A stretch of 64,000 bases of DNA from Nostoc sp. UHCC 0926 (lineage in GTDB: Bacteria > Cyanobacteriota > Cyanobacteriia > Cyanobacteriales > Nostocaceae). Position numbers and translations under genes: made by a program. The stretch spans positions 5,460,001 through 5,524,000 of the forward strand of contig NZ_CP117768.1 in assembly GCF_028623165.1 (NCBI RefSeq). The letters run 5' to 3'. Shown in pieces: positions 8,140-16,586 of this stretch; the first letter of the stretch is position 1, and the number at the start of each line of letters is the position of its first letter. The notes beneath the pieces were generated by a model. It was not told the DNA's origin and ran no database searches. It worked only from the letters and a program-made list of their open reading frames with translations.

Positions 8140-8559
8140 AGTTCAATTCTGTATGCTTATATTCTGCCAGCGCCGCAAAGTATCTTTTCCATGATTTATC
8201 CAACAATCTCAAAATTTATTGTGCAACCTTGGCAGATAAACTTTTGTCCTCTTGAATTGGCTGCATTAACTTATCCATCTGATTGGAAGATGGCACTATG
8301 ACCATAGATAAAAAATTGTCGAATGCAATAATTAGCAGCTTTCCACACATAACATCTTTTTGCTCCCATGCCGGATGATTTATTTAGCTATTTTCAGCTA
8401 AATAAACCACATCTTCTTGGGCACAGAAAAAGCTCATTGGTGTCAACTTACAGCTATTTTCAGGTAAATATACCACGCGGTAGGGGCGCAAGGCCTTGCG
8501 CCCCTACGACAGATGTGATTCAAATACTTGAATTCTGCTGTAATAACTCGCTGTTTTAC
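8140..8559. other. Gene-free stretch holding a dispersed repeat
   Basis: It separates the ABC exporter start (8139) from the end of the LpxB-like gene (8560). The right half is the dispersed repeat described at 8435-8543. The left half is AT-rich and presumably carries the exporter promoter; no gene is seen. Two short copies of AGCTATTTTCAG lie at about 8388 and 8452. Confidence 0.6.
8435..8543. repeat. Dispersed repeat, full copy with 28-bp palindrome
   Basis: The order of blocks is CATTGGTGTCAACTTA, AGCTATTTTCAGGTAAATA, CCACGCGG, the 28-bp palindrome (8480-8507), then CAGATGTGATTCAAATACTT and GAATTCTGCTGTAA. A rearranged part copy lies at 12861-12900 and an inverted copy with a broken palindrome at 13966-14063. 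It carries no gene. Confidence 0.8.
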
Positions 8560-9831
8560 CTACATTCTGTTATCCTTACCTTCATTATTAAAATTTGGCA
8601 GCAACGGTAATTTCTCCTCAGTTTCTCCTAGATAGGTTAGCAAAAGGCGGGCAATTCTCTCAGATGCGCCAGGCGGGCCAAATCGCTCAGGGCCATTTTC
8701 TTTGCACTTAGCGAGGTAGTCTGAATCTTGTAAAGTCTCGACTACTCGTCGAGCCGCTTGCTTGAGAATCTCAGGGGTTGCTGGCTTGGTGCCGATGGTT
8801 TGGGCAGAAATGCCCAACAGCCGTGTTTGCGCCTCTGCAAATTGATAGGTAAATTGAGGACCCTCTCCAGGAATCTGGATGATTGGTTTGCCGATCGCTA
8901 CAGCTTGCTCCACTGCCAACCCTGCCATACCAATGACGAGAGTAGAATAACATAGGATGTCACTGAAGGCATCTGAATAACATCTCACTTCCACAATCGG
9001 TGATTTGTCAGCAGAATTTCCTGGAAGAGAATAAGTGAGTATACCTTGAGTCAGCTGCCAACCTTGACTTTTGGGAATGTCGTCTAGTTGCTCCATCAAA
9101 TCCGGTATCAAGGCTGCACGAAACTGTAATCCTGACTCAGGCATCACCTTGGCGATTTCTACCACTAGTTGCAACTGCAAACAAAAATTTCGCGCGGCTT
9201 CAGGCATCCGTGACCCTGGTAGGAGAGCGATCGCTCTCCCGTCCGGTTTCAGGTGCAAGTCTTTGCCAGCAGGGACGAGCCAATCTAAAGCCGGAATGCC
9301 AGCAAACTGAGCTTTAGTTAAACCTTGCCGTTGGAGGTCATAAGCTGTATAGGGATCCTTGGTGAAAACTGCCAGACATCTAGAAGAATTAAGATCATGC
9401 CACAGCAGCGGATTGAGTCGTAACCGCCCTTCGTAGAGAGCAGAAAGACAAGAGATAAAGGAGACGAAGGGGCGCTTTGTTAAGTAAGCAAATGTCTGAG
9501 AGACAAAATCCCCAGTAGCCATAATCAAATCGCAATTGGGAGCATAATCTAACACCGCTTGTAACTGTCGCCACGTTAACCCAATCAATCCCGATTGAAA
9601 ATCTTTAAGCAAATAGAGGCGCTTCATGTAAAAGAATCCCCCAGAGGGCATCCTTTGCGTCGGGCCAATAATGGGAATGTTCAAGTTACGGTAAGCTTTT
9701 CCTTGACCGACAATCGGCATTGCTGCCATATCAAGAGAAGGACACAATTGGCGCAGGGTTTGAATAACATGAGAGGTGTGGTTGTCCTCTCCGTGGCCGT
9801 TACTGATAAATAAGATTCGCTTAGAAGGCAT
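8560..9831 (-). CDS. LpxB-like (lipid-A-disaccharide synthase-related) glycosyltransferase
   Basis: A 423-residue protein that resembles the cyanobacterial group called lipid-A-disaccharide synthase-related protein. It begins ILFISNGHGED, and later has LLPGSR, an acidic LVIGMAGLAVEQAVAIGKP segment and IPGEGPQFT, typical of GT-B enzymes that use a UDP-sugar. True LpxB starts and donor motifs differ, so the acceptor is probably not classical lipid A. It likely acts at the inner face of the plasma membrane. It stands alone and no promoter motif stands out. Confidence 0.8.
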   Translation of the reverse strand: MPSKRILFISNGHGEDNHTSHVIQTLRQLCPSLDMAAMPIVGQGKAYRNLNIPIIGPTQRMPSGGFFYMKRLYLLKDFQSGLIGLTWRQLQAVLDYAPNCDLIMATGDFVSQTFAYLTKRPFVSFISCLSALYEGRLRLNPLLWHDLNSSRCLAVFTKDPYTAYDLQRQGLTKAQFAGIPALDWLVPAGKDLHLKPDGRAIALLPGSRMPEAARNFCLQLQLVVEIAKVMPESGLQFRAALIPDLMEQLDDIPKSQGWQLTQGILTYSLPGNSADKSPIVEVRCYSDAFSDILCYSTLVIGMAGLAVEQAVAIGKPIIQIPGEGPQFTYQFAEAQTRLLGISAQTIGTKPATPEILKQAARRVVETLQDSDYLAKCKENGPERFGPPGASERIARLLLTYLGETEEKLPLLPNFNNEGKDNRM

Positions 9832-10102
9832 CTTGGTATTTGGGTAGCAAAAGGGAAAAAACAGCGAATTTTATCTTATTTTATGGCTCGGTAGCATTTT
9901 ATTTATGAAGATGGCTCTTTTTTCGGAGGTGAAACTTACTCTGCGATCGTTACCCAGAATACAGGTAAACCTTGCTTGAATGTGGTGTGTGGCTTTTATC
10001 AACCAAATGGTGAGCAAGGGGGGCTATTGTTGTCTTCACAACCTCTGTTCCAAGCTTGAGGAACTACTCCCGACGCGATCATGACAACTTTTTCGGAATC
10101 TA
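9832..10102. other. Intergenic stretch with a possible coding relic
   Basis: No gene with a start codon. On the plus strand about 9898-10059 stays open and reads protein-like (YEDGSFFGGETYSAI, then CGFYQPNGEQGG), but it has a stop just before it and no start. It may be a remnant; the family is not recognised. Confidence 0.25.
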
Positions 10103-10348
10103 TTGGCGCAGCTTGAGGAAAACTGTAGCTGTGCTGAAGATACTCAACAAGTTGATGCAGATGAATTTCAGGCACTATGGGATAGTATTGCTGGCACTCT
10201 TTTGGAGATACTCTACATTTATCACCTAATTGAGCAGCGAAATTCTAATGTTAATTACGAAATTGCTCAAGGTTGGGGCTACAAGACCAGTATAAATCCA
10301 GGCAATAGCAAAGGAGTTATAGTTATGAGCAAAATTGATGCAGATTAG
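10103..10348 (+). CDS. Small hypothetical ORF, doubtful
   Basis: An 81-codon frame with a TTG start and no clear ribosome site. The middle part (DEFQALWDSIAGTLLEILYIYHLIEQ) could form helices, and the end is polar. It resembles nothing I know and may be part of a decayed gene together with the fragment just upstream. Listed because it is the only frame in this stretch. Confidence 0.2.
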   Translation: MAQLEENCSCAEDTQQVDADEFQALWDSIAGTLLEILYIYHLIEQRNSNVNYEIAQGWGYKTSINPGNSKGVIVMSKIDAD

Positions 10349-11071
10349 ACATCTTCCGAAAATCCTAGTTTATCTGTGGGTTCATTTTCATAAAATTGTC
10401 TTTTGCAAAAAAATAATTCCTAGCCAAAAATCTTGGCGCAATCATGCTCGAAAATTTTGATTGCGATCGCTAATTTCCAGTCTAGCATTTTAAAATTGCC
10501 CATCACAGACAACTATCTAAAGAGTGAAAGTTTTTCCTCGGAATCCAGCCCTTAGTTAGTTGTATAATTTTGATCAAAGATGTAACAATACAGCCTATCA
10601 ACAAGAAAAATTTTATTTCTTTAATCTTGCTAAAGATCATGATACATTAGGCTTGACGGCATTAACCCTCCTGGGCAATCAGAAAGAGACGGCTATTATA
10701 AGCCAATTTTCCTAGTGCTTGACTACGATTTTAGAACTGATAAAATCGCCTACTTGCACTCATTCTGTTTATTCTTGCAACATACCATATTACCACAATA
10801 TGCCTGTTTATCCTTATTAGTGTTATTTGCGGTTCTTTAAAAATCAAATAGGAATCCTATACTATGTGTGGTGAACATTTGGATAAATTTGATCAGATGT
10901 CAGAGCAGCTACTTATAATGCCCAACATTTAAATTTTCCAGAGTTAACGGTTGTATTTGTGGTTTCCATATCGAGGCAAACCAAACAATCATCTCGATAT
11001 TTGTATTCACTTAATCTTGCATCCAGTATTTTCCAATAGTCAATCCAAGAATTTGAAAAGAGGATATTTCC
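10349..11071. other. Long upstream region of the SLH/fasciclin gene
   Basis: About 720 bp, AT-rich, without a convincing frame on either strand. It probably contains the promoter and a long leader of the gene at 11072; AAGAGGA 11 bp upstream of that ATG can serve as the ribosome site. No repeat or terminator was seen. Confidence 0.5.
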
Positions 11072-12844
11072 ATGTCTAGTTTGTTTCGTTGGTCATCAGC
11101 AAGGGTTGCTTTACTAGTTCTAGGAATGACATCTGCTATAATAGCTCCCATCGTAATTTCTACCCCAGCTTCATCTCAAAATACTGTTCCATCTACGACA
11201 CCATCGCCTGACACACCATCACCTGCGACACCATCGCTTGATACACCATCGCCTGCAACACCATCGCCTGACACACCATCGCCTGCGACACCATCACTTA
11301 CAACACCATCACCTACTTCAACAGTTAACTTGTCTGATGTTTCCTCAGATTATTGGGCGCGTCCCTTCATTCAAGCCCTAGCTGACAATAACGTGATTGC
11401 TGGCTTTCCTGACGGCAGCTTTAGGCCGAATCAAGCTGTGACTCGTGCTGAATTTGCCGCCTTAATTCAAAAAGCTTTCGGTAACCAAAACCGAGTTCGG
11501 CAATTAAACGCAGGTGGATTTAGTGATGTTCCTGCTAACTATTGGGCGGCTTCTGCAATTCAGAGCGCCTATGAAACTGGATTTCTGGCAGGTTATCCTG
11601 GGAACGTGTTTAGACCAAATCAAGAAATTCCTAGAGTGCAGGGGATCGTTGCCTTAGCGAGTGGTTTAGGTTTAACTCCTAGCAGCACTGGAACAAGTAG
11701 TGACCTCAGCACCTATTACAATGACGCCTCAAGTATCCCGAACTACGCTGTTAATAGTGTGACAGCAGCAACACAATCTAATATTGTTGTTAATTATCCA
11801 GATGTAAAACAACTCAATCCGCAACAGTCCCTGACTCGTGCAGAAGCTGCGGCACTCTTATATCAAGCTTTGGCTAAACAGGGAAGGGTACAACCCATTG
11901 CTAGCAATCTTCCAGCTACTCAGTATATTGTCGGTGGAACTCAAAGAGGTACCGATATTGTTTCTCTTGCTGCATCCAGTAGTTCTTTGACAACTCTGAC
12001 TTCTTTATTAAAGACAGCTGGTTTAACTGATATTCTTCAACAGCCAGGCCCTTATACAGTCTTCGCTCCTACTGATGAAGCATTTGCTGCTTTACCTGCT
12101 GCTACTTTACAACAGTTACAGCAACCAGAAAACAGAGAAGCATTGATTAAGATTTTGAGATATCATGTGCTTCCTGGTGCAGTAACTGCTAGTCAATTCT
12201 CGCCTGGGAAACTGGCAACCGATGAAGGAAGACCTGTAAATATTAAAATTGATCGCGCTAACAATCAAGTCGAGGTGAATAATGCCAGAGTTATCCAGGC
12301 GGACGTGAAAGCTAGCAATGGTATTATCCATGCAGTCAACCAAGTCCTGATCCCGCCGGATGTTAACATTAGTAAGTTAAATCAGCCACCAACAGGAAGC
12401 ACAAATGGGACACCTACGGTAGGTAGAGCTACTCGTGGTGGCAGAAGCTACATCGGGGTTGGTGGTAACATTGGTTTGGGCGGAGACGATACAGCTCTGA
12501 GCGATACTAACTTTACAGTAATCAGCAAATTTGGTCTGACAAACTTTCTATCAGTGCGACCATCGGTGATATTTGGGGACGATACAGTATTTCTGGTTCC
12601 CGTAACTTTGGATTTTTCTCCGCGCAGAGCAGGTTCGGTGGGTGAAAGAACCTTTGCTATATCTCCTTACATAGGTGCTGGCATAGCAATTGAAGCTAAC
12701 GCTGATACTGATATTGGATTACTGTTAACTGGTGGTGTAGACGTTCCTCTCGGTTCTAAACTTACGCTAACAGGTGGTATAAATGCTGCTTTTGTAGATG
12801 ACACTGATGTCGGACTACAATTAGGAGTTGGCTATAACTTCTAA
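11072..12844 (+). CDS. SLH-fasciclin protein with C-terminal outer-membrane beta-barrel
   Basis: A 590-residue exported protein. A signal peptide covers about residues 1-35 (VALLVLGMTSAIIAP, cleavage near ASS). A Pro/Thr/Ser linker of five-residue repeats (TPSPD, TPSPA) spans about 43-85, followed by three SLH modules (about 88-285, with SDVPANYWA and FRPNQAVTRAEFA), which in cyanobacteria bind periplasmic polysaccharide or peptidoglycan. Then comes a FAS1 domain (about 292-430: YTVFAPTDEAF, ILRYHVLPG, NGIIHAVNQVL). The last 140 residues alternate polar and hydrophobic strands (YIGVGGNIGLGG, LTLTGGINAAF) and end in Phe, the mark of a BAM-inserted outer-membrane barrel. It is likely an envelope linker; the ligand is unknown. 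Confidence 0.8.
   Translation: MSSLFRWSSARVALLVLGMTSAIIAPIVISTPASSQNTVPSTTPSPDTPSPATPSLDTPSPATPSPDTPSPATPSLTTPSPTSTVNLSDVSSDYWARPFIQALADNNVIAGFPDGSFRPNQAVTRAEFAALIQKAFGNQNRVRQLNAGGFSDVPANYWAASAIQSAYETGFLAGYPGNVFRPNQEIPRVQGIVALASGLGLTPSSTGTSSDLSTYYNDASSIPNYAVNSVTAATQSNIVVNYPDVKQLNPQQSLTRAEAAALLYQALAKQGRVQPIASNLPATQYIVGGTQRGTDIVSLAASSSSLTTLTSLLKTAGLTDILQQPGPYTVFAPTDEAFAALPAATLQQLQQPENREALIKILRYHVLPGAVTASQFSPGKLATDEGRPVNIKIDRANNQVEVNNARVIQADVKASNGIIHAVNQVLIPPDVNISKLNQPPTGSTNGTPTVGRATRGGRSYIGVGGNIGLGGDDTALSDTNFTVISKFGLTNFLSVRPSVIFGDDTVFLVPVTLDFSPRRAGSVGERTFAISPYIGAGIAIEANADTDIGLLLTGGVDVPLGSKLTLTGGINAAFVDDTDVGLQLGVGYNF
11199..11320. repeat. 15-bp tandem repeats inside the SLH/fasciclin gene
   Basis: Imperfect 15-bp units of the type ACACCATCGCCTGAC or ACACCATCGCCTGCG encode the TPSPD/TPSPA linker. 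The units keep the frame, so changes in copy number would only lengthen or shorten the linker. Confidence 0.8.
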
Positions 12845-12860
12845 GTAAATAGAAGTAGAA

Positions 12861-12900
12861 CACGCGGTAGGGGCGCACATCTGTCATTGGTGTCAACTTA
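12861..12900. repeat. Partial, rearranged copy of the dispersed repeat
   Basis: It contains CACGCGGTAGGGGCGCA directly joined to CATCTGTCATTGGTGTCAAC, so the palindrome and middle are missing and the outer blocks are fused. It lies just after the stop of the SLH/fasciclin gene. Confidence 0.7.
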
Positions 12901-12938
12901 AGCCAAAACTCTTTTAAAGCCTCCTTTCCAGGATCTAT

Positions 12939-13076
12939 ATCATGTCCGCTGAATTGCCCATAATAAAATAACCTCACCCCGCCTATAGCTAAAGCTACAG
13001 GCTCCCCTCCCCTACAAGGGGAGGGGTTGCTCTTGAAAGGTCACGCAACAATCACAAGTAATTTACCGGACATGAT
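12939..13076. repeat. 138-bp inverted-repeat element
   Basis: The ends ATCATGTCCGCTGAATTGCC and the mirrored GTAATTTACCGGACATGAT are imperfect terminal inverted repeats. Inside are two hairpins (CCTATAGCTAAAGCTACAGG and CCCCTCCCCTACAAGGGGAGG). A related right end sits at 34857-34880. It carries no gene, so it looks like a MITE. A half element starting TTAGGACTTACGC (compare 27109) follows directly at 13081. Confidence 0.65.
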
Positions 13077-13225
13077 TTAATTAGGACTTACGCGCTGTAC
13101 AAATTAATCATAGTATGCATTTACCATGAGGTTTTACTACGCAAAACCGTCCCTCTGCGACTCGCAGAGGTACAGACTTGAATTAAAGTTCAAGTCCGGG
13201 AGAGGTTCATCAAACTCATGTTGTA

Positions 13226-13891
13226 TTAAGGTCGCTTGATTGCTAAAGTAAGTCCATCAGCCATGGGGACAAGGGAGAGGGTAACCCGTTCATCATGATG
13301 TAACTTTTCGTTGAGCGCCCGGATAGCTTGGGTCCTTTCATCTTGATTTTGCGGAGCAGCAACTTGTCCTGACCATAAAACATTATCAATAGCAATCAAT
13401 CCACCTGGACGCACCAATTGCAGTGATCGCTCATAATATCCGTCATAATTTTCTTTATCAGCATCAATAAAGGCAAAATCAAATGTCTCGGCTTGCCCAG
13501 TTGCCAACAATGCATCTAAAGTTTCCAAACCTGGTGCCAATCGCAGATCGATTTTATCAGCTACTCCGGCTTCTTGCCAATATCGGCGGGCGATCGCAGT
13601 AAATTCCTCACTCACATCAGCAGCGATAATCTTGCCATCTTCAGGAAGGGCTAAGGCAACTGAGAGTGAGCTATAACCTGTAAATACACCAACTTCCAGG
13701 GTTTTCTTGGCTCCAATAAGCTGTACCAGTAGTCTCATAAACTGCCCTTGTTCTGGTGAAATCTGCATTCCACTTCGGGGATGGCTGGCGGTTTCTTGGC
13801 GCAACTTCCAAAGAATCTCCGGTTCCCGCAGCGAAACGGATAAAAGGTAATTATAGAGTTGGTTATCAAGACCTATAGACTGTTTAGGCAT
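13226..13891 (-). CDS. Class I SAM-dependent O-methyltransferase (caffeoyl-CoA OMT-like)
   Basis: A 221-residue protein of the cation-dependent O-methyltransferase family 3. Motif I is LEVGVFTGYSSL, the divalent-metal and catalytic part is FIDADKENYDGYYE, and IDNVLWSGQV follows. All are intact and the length is standard. Cyanobacterial members methylate catechol-type hydroxyl groups; the natural substrate is unknown. Cytoplasmic. It appears to stand alone, and the upstream side (13892 onwards) is repeat-rich. Confidence 0.9.
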   Translation of the reverse strand: MPKQSIGLDNQLYNYLLSVSLREPEILWKLRQETASHPRSGMQISPEQGQFMRLLVQLIGAKKTLEVGVFTGYSSLSVALALPEDGKIIAADVSEEFTAIARRYWQEAGVADKIDLRLAPGLETLDALLATGQAETFDFAFIDADKENYDGYYERSLQLVRPGGLIAIDNVLWSGQVAAPQNQDERTQAIRALNEKLHHDERVTLSLVPMADGLTLAIKRP

Positions 13892-13965
13892 GGTAAATCA
13901 GAGAATTGAAAGAATCTACAGTTATACTATCGCCCAAGAGTGGTTTATCAGGAATTCCTAATGAG

Positions 13966-14063
13966 CTTACAGCAGAATTCAAGTATTTGAACTACATCTG
14001 TCGTAGGGGCGCAAGGCCAAGATCCCCTCCCGCGTGGTCTATTTACCTGAAAATAGCTGTAAG
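13966..14063. repeat. Inverted copy of the dispersed repeat
   Basis: The reverse complement of the element at 8450-8543: it starts CTTACAGCAGAATTCAAGTA and ends with TTTACCTGAAAATAGCTGTA and a final AG. The palindrome is damaged on one side (GTAGGGGCGCAAGGCC then AAGATCCCC). It abuts the zeta-toxin-like relic. Confidence 0.75.
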
Positions 14064-14196
14064 TTCTTTCTTCCTCCTTCGTAGCGACGGCGAATACTAT
14101 CTTCAGGGATGTTGTGACCGCCACTTTCTACACGTCTGCGTACCCATGCGATCGCTAATTCGGGACTTTGTAACTGGCTTGTTCCTCTGGGGTCAT
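14064..14196 (-). pseudogene. Zeta-toxin-like kinase remnant
   Basis: The minus strand encodes PELAIAWVRRRVESGGHNIP, EDSIRRRYEGG and RKNL. GGHNIPEDxIRRRY is the characteristic stretch of zeta-toxin-like P-loop kinases. Upstream, MTPEEQASYKVP lies in another frame, so a frameshift is present, and the 3' part is replaced by the dispersed repeat starting at 14063. No P-loop or start remains. Confidence 0.6.
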
Positions 14197-14421
14197 GACT
14201 GATTTATTATACAGGTATTTAAATTCTCATAGATAGGAATAAACAAGGTAAGTGACATTAAATACAGTGTAGTGACAGCTAAAAAAGAGGAATAAAATCA
14301 GCGATCGCGATAATAAGCAGGCTGGTTTGGAGAAGATTGGGGAGATAGTGTGTTGAAATTATTGGATTGGATGCATGATGCACTTTTATACTTCCCATAA
14401 AAGTATTGGGACAATGATCAG

Positions 14422-14601
14422 ATGGTTATGCAGTTCATGAAGGTTACTTATGAACAATTAGGAAATTTAAAAACCTGCCAAAATGGCAACCATATTCTGA
14501 TTAACCAAGTTAAATTATATAAAGATAAACGACTTCAAGGGTTTTATTATCAGGGACTACCAGGTAAAAATTCCTTTTGTAAAACACTATCTACTAAGTG
14601 A
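14422..14601 (+). CDS. Small hypothetical ORF (59 aa)
   Basis: ATG at 14422 and TGA ending at 14601; residues such as VTYEQLGNLKTCQNGNHILI and FYYQGLPGK give an ordinary amino acid mix. No clear ribosome site and no family recognised. It may be a real small protein or a relic. Confidence 0.25.
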   Translation: MVMQFMKVTYEQLGNLKTCQNGNHILINQVKLYKDKRLQGFYYQGLPGKNSFCKTLSTK

Positions 14602-14712
14602 TTTACAAAAATAAAAAACTATCTCTACCAATTATTTGCAGAGGATTTTTCTCAGTAGATAAATATCAATAATCAGGTTTGACATTTGCTGCAACAGGAA
14701 TATTAAATATGT

Positions 14713-14820
14713 ATGGGCGTTGTTGTTGAAGTACGCATTAGCCCCCAAATAACGGGCAACGTCTATATACATTCCTGTTCACTTCAGCGGCAAATGGCAG
14801 AGTGGGAGTTTGAAAGCTGA
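14713..14820 (+). CDS. Small ORF (35 aa) ending in a terminator-like hairpin
   Basis: ATG at 14713; the peptide begins MGVVVEVRISPQITGNVY and ends QMAEWEFES. An AGGA lies about 13 bp upstream. The left arm of the hairpin at 14799 is within its last codons. Function unknown; it could be a leader-type peptide or chance. Confidence 0.25.
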   Translation: MGVVVEVRISPQITGNVYIHSCSLQRQMAEWEFES

Positions 14821-14850
14821 CTGATATGCTTCCTCCCACTCTTCTTTTTA
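14799..14850 (+). terminator. Intrinsic-terminator-like hairpin
   Basis: A perfect 10-bp stem, AGAGTGGGAG (14799-14808) and CTCCCACTCT (14833-14842), is followed by TCTTTTTATTT. The 24-base loop is longer than usual. Confidence 0.5.
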
Positions 14851-15033
14851 TTTAGCGTAGATAGCTCGCACTTCGACCCAACTCTTGGAGAGGCTGGCGC
14901 TTAGGGCGTAGCTATGCCGCAGGCTTTACGGCAAAGCTTAGGGCAACGCAAGCTCAGTGACCACCCCTAGCATCGCTCTCAGATATACCAATCAAAAAAA
15001 CAACCATCAACTCAATTAGAACATAAATTCTTT

Positions 15034-15966
15034 TTATAAATCACTATCCCGTAAAAACTCAAGAATCGCTGCATTCAACACCTCAAAAGCACCAGTTGAG
15101 GCATCATGACAGCAGTTAGACAAAATTTGTAATTTGGAATTGGGAATATGCTGATGCAATTTTTCACCATGACTAGCAGGAAACCAACTATCTTGATCAC
15201 CCCACAAAACTAGTGTAGGACACTTAATTGAACTCAGATTATTTTGAATTTGGGTGAGCATATTGGGCTTCTTTGCTTGCCAATTCTCAATTTCTCGCGC
15301 TGCTATTTGTAACTCTTCAGCAACTTTCGCAACCGTACCTGGCAGTTCAATAAACGGGTAAGTTATCCAATAGACATCTTCCTGTGTCAAGATTGATGGA
15401 TCGAATAATACCCCACGTCTTTCTATTGCCATAATTTCTCTAAATAGAGGTGCAAACAAATATGCCAGCCGTAAGGAGTCAATTGTTTGCATTATTTCCA
15501 GAGGCATTAGGGCAAGTAACCACATAGCCCAATGGGGTAGATGTTCGGTAAAAATAGGTACGTTTACTACTACAAGCTGCCCGATTAACTGCGGATGTTC
15601 TTGAGCAAGGGCAAGGGCAACTAATCCCCCCAAAGATTCAGCTACAATCACTGCGGGTTCATCACATAATGCCTGAATAATTCTTTTAAACTCAATAACT
15701 TGATGACTGTTGTGTTCTCTACGAGACAATGGTTTTTCGGAAAAACCAAAATTTTTGGCATCAAAACAGATTACCCGAAAATATTTCGATAATGGTGCTA
15801 TACTGTGGCGCCAATTATAGCTCCAACTACCCATGCCATGTAATAAAATTAGGGGTTTCCCTTTACCTTTTTCGCCATAAGCAATTTGTACAGGATACCC
15901 TTTAGCATCAGTAATAACTAGACTTTGCCGTCCTTCAGGAAAAGTAGCTTGCCACCAATCTTTCAT
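15034..15966 (-). CDS. Alpha/beta-hydrolase fold protein
   Basis: A 310-residue hydrolase. The oxyanion region LLHGMGSWSYNW, nucleophile elbow AESLGG, acid LWGDQDSWFP and the final His in NCCHDAS are all present. The cap region (about 140-220) is helical and hydrophobic, which suits a lipid-like or aromatic substrate. It is 19 bp downstream of the DUF4112 gene on the same strand, so the two are probably cotranscribed. Cytoplasmic or membrane-associated; substrate unknown. Confidence 0.85.
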   Translation of the reverse strand: MKDWWQATFPEGRQSLVITDAKGYPVQIAYGEKGKGKPLILLHGMGSWSYNWRHSIAPLSKYFRVICFDAKNFGFSEKPLSRREHNSHQVIEFKRIIQALCDEPAVIVAESLGGLVALALAQEHPQLIGQLVVVNVPIFTEHLPHWAMWLLALMPLEIMQTIDSLRLAYLFAPLFREIMAIERRGVLFDPSILTQEDVYWITYPFIELPGTVAKVAEELQIAAREIENWQAKKPNMLTQIQNNLSSIKCPTLVLWGDQDSWFPASHGEKLHQHIPNSKLQILSNCCHDASTGAFEVLNAAILEFLRDSDL

Positions 15967-15985
15967 TCCTTTATCAATAAATAAT

Positions 15986-16492
15986 TTAACCGCCAGTTAA
16001 GGCGTTCCACAATATTCTAATTAGTATTACTGGTAATGCCACTAAAACAATGGAGATTAGCAACAATCCAGCCAAAACGGCAAAGATAAACCACCTGTCT
16101 GCACTCTTTTGCTGGCTAGGAAACTTTAAGTACTCTTCCAAGAGCTTGATATTATAGCTGTTAGCTGTCCAGGCAAAATCAAAAAAGTCTCCCAAAACTG
16201 GGACAGCACCTACCAAGCCATCAATGATCACATTCAAAACCATTTTGCCTAAAGTGGCTCTAGATACACCCAGCCGCGCTGCTTCTAGGATGATGTAGCT
16301 AGAAAACATGACTCCCAAAAAATCACCACCAATAGGTATAAGTCCTAAAATTGGATCTAGACCAAAACCAATTTTCGTACCAGGAATGGTAATAACATTA
16401 TCCATCAGCCGACTTAACTGACGCAAGCGCTTCAAGGTGGGTGCTTTAGCATCTGGTTCAATCATCGAAAACCGAGGAGGAGATTCAGGCAT
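15986..16492 (-). CDS. DUF4112 membrane protein
   Basis: A 168-residue protein with the DUF4112 signature: RLSRLMDNVITIPGTKIGFG, DPILGLIPIGGD and VLGDFFDFAWTANSYN. Two short hydrophobic stretches in the domain and one strong membrane span at about 135-160 (FAVLAGLLLISIVLVALPVI) indicate an integral membrane protein. The function of the family is not known. It lies upstream of the hydrolase with a 19-bp gap. Confidence 0.85.
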   Translation of the reverse strand: MPESPPRFSMIEPDAKAPTLKRLRQLSRLMDNVITIPGTKIGFGLDPILGLIPIGGDFLGVMFSSYIILEAARLGVSRATLGKMVLNVIIDGLVGAVPVLGDFFDFAWTANSYNIKLLEEYLKFPSQQKSADRWFIFAVLAGLLLISIVLVALPVILIRILWNALTGG

Positions 16493-16586
16493 AAAGGCGA
16501 TCGCTAGCTTTGGATTGAATCGTTAGATATTTTACTCTTCTACTGAGCTTTGGCAAAAATTTCCTCAGAGATTTTAGCTATATTTT

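Larger units (their letters stand above)
13892..15033. other. Gene-poor stretch with repeats, a toxin relic and two small ORFs
   Basis: About 1.1 kb without a gene of usual size. It holds an inverted copy of the dispersed repeat, a zeta-toxin-like remnant, two unrecognised small frames (14422 and 14713), a terminator-like hairpin and, at 14889-14958, a repeat containing GGCGTAGCTATGCCGCAGG that recurs near 17610. A frame of 98 codons starting at 13906 only runs through the repeat and is not counted. Confidence 0.6.

Noticed and set aside
13906..14202. 98-codon frame on the plus strand
   Set aside because: It runs through an inverted dispersed repeat and over the zeta-toxin relic on the other strand; no ribosome site or protein-like pattern.
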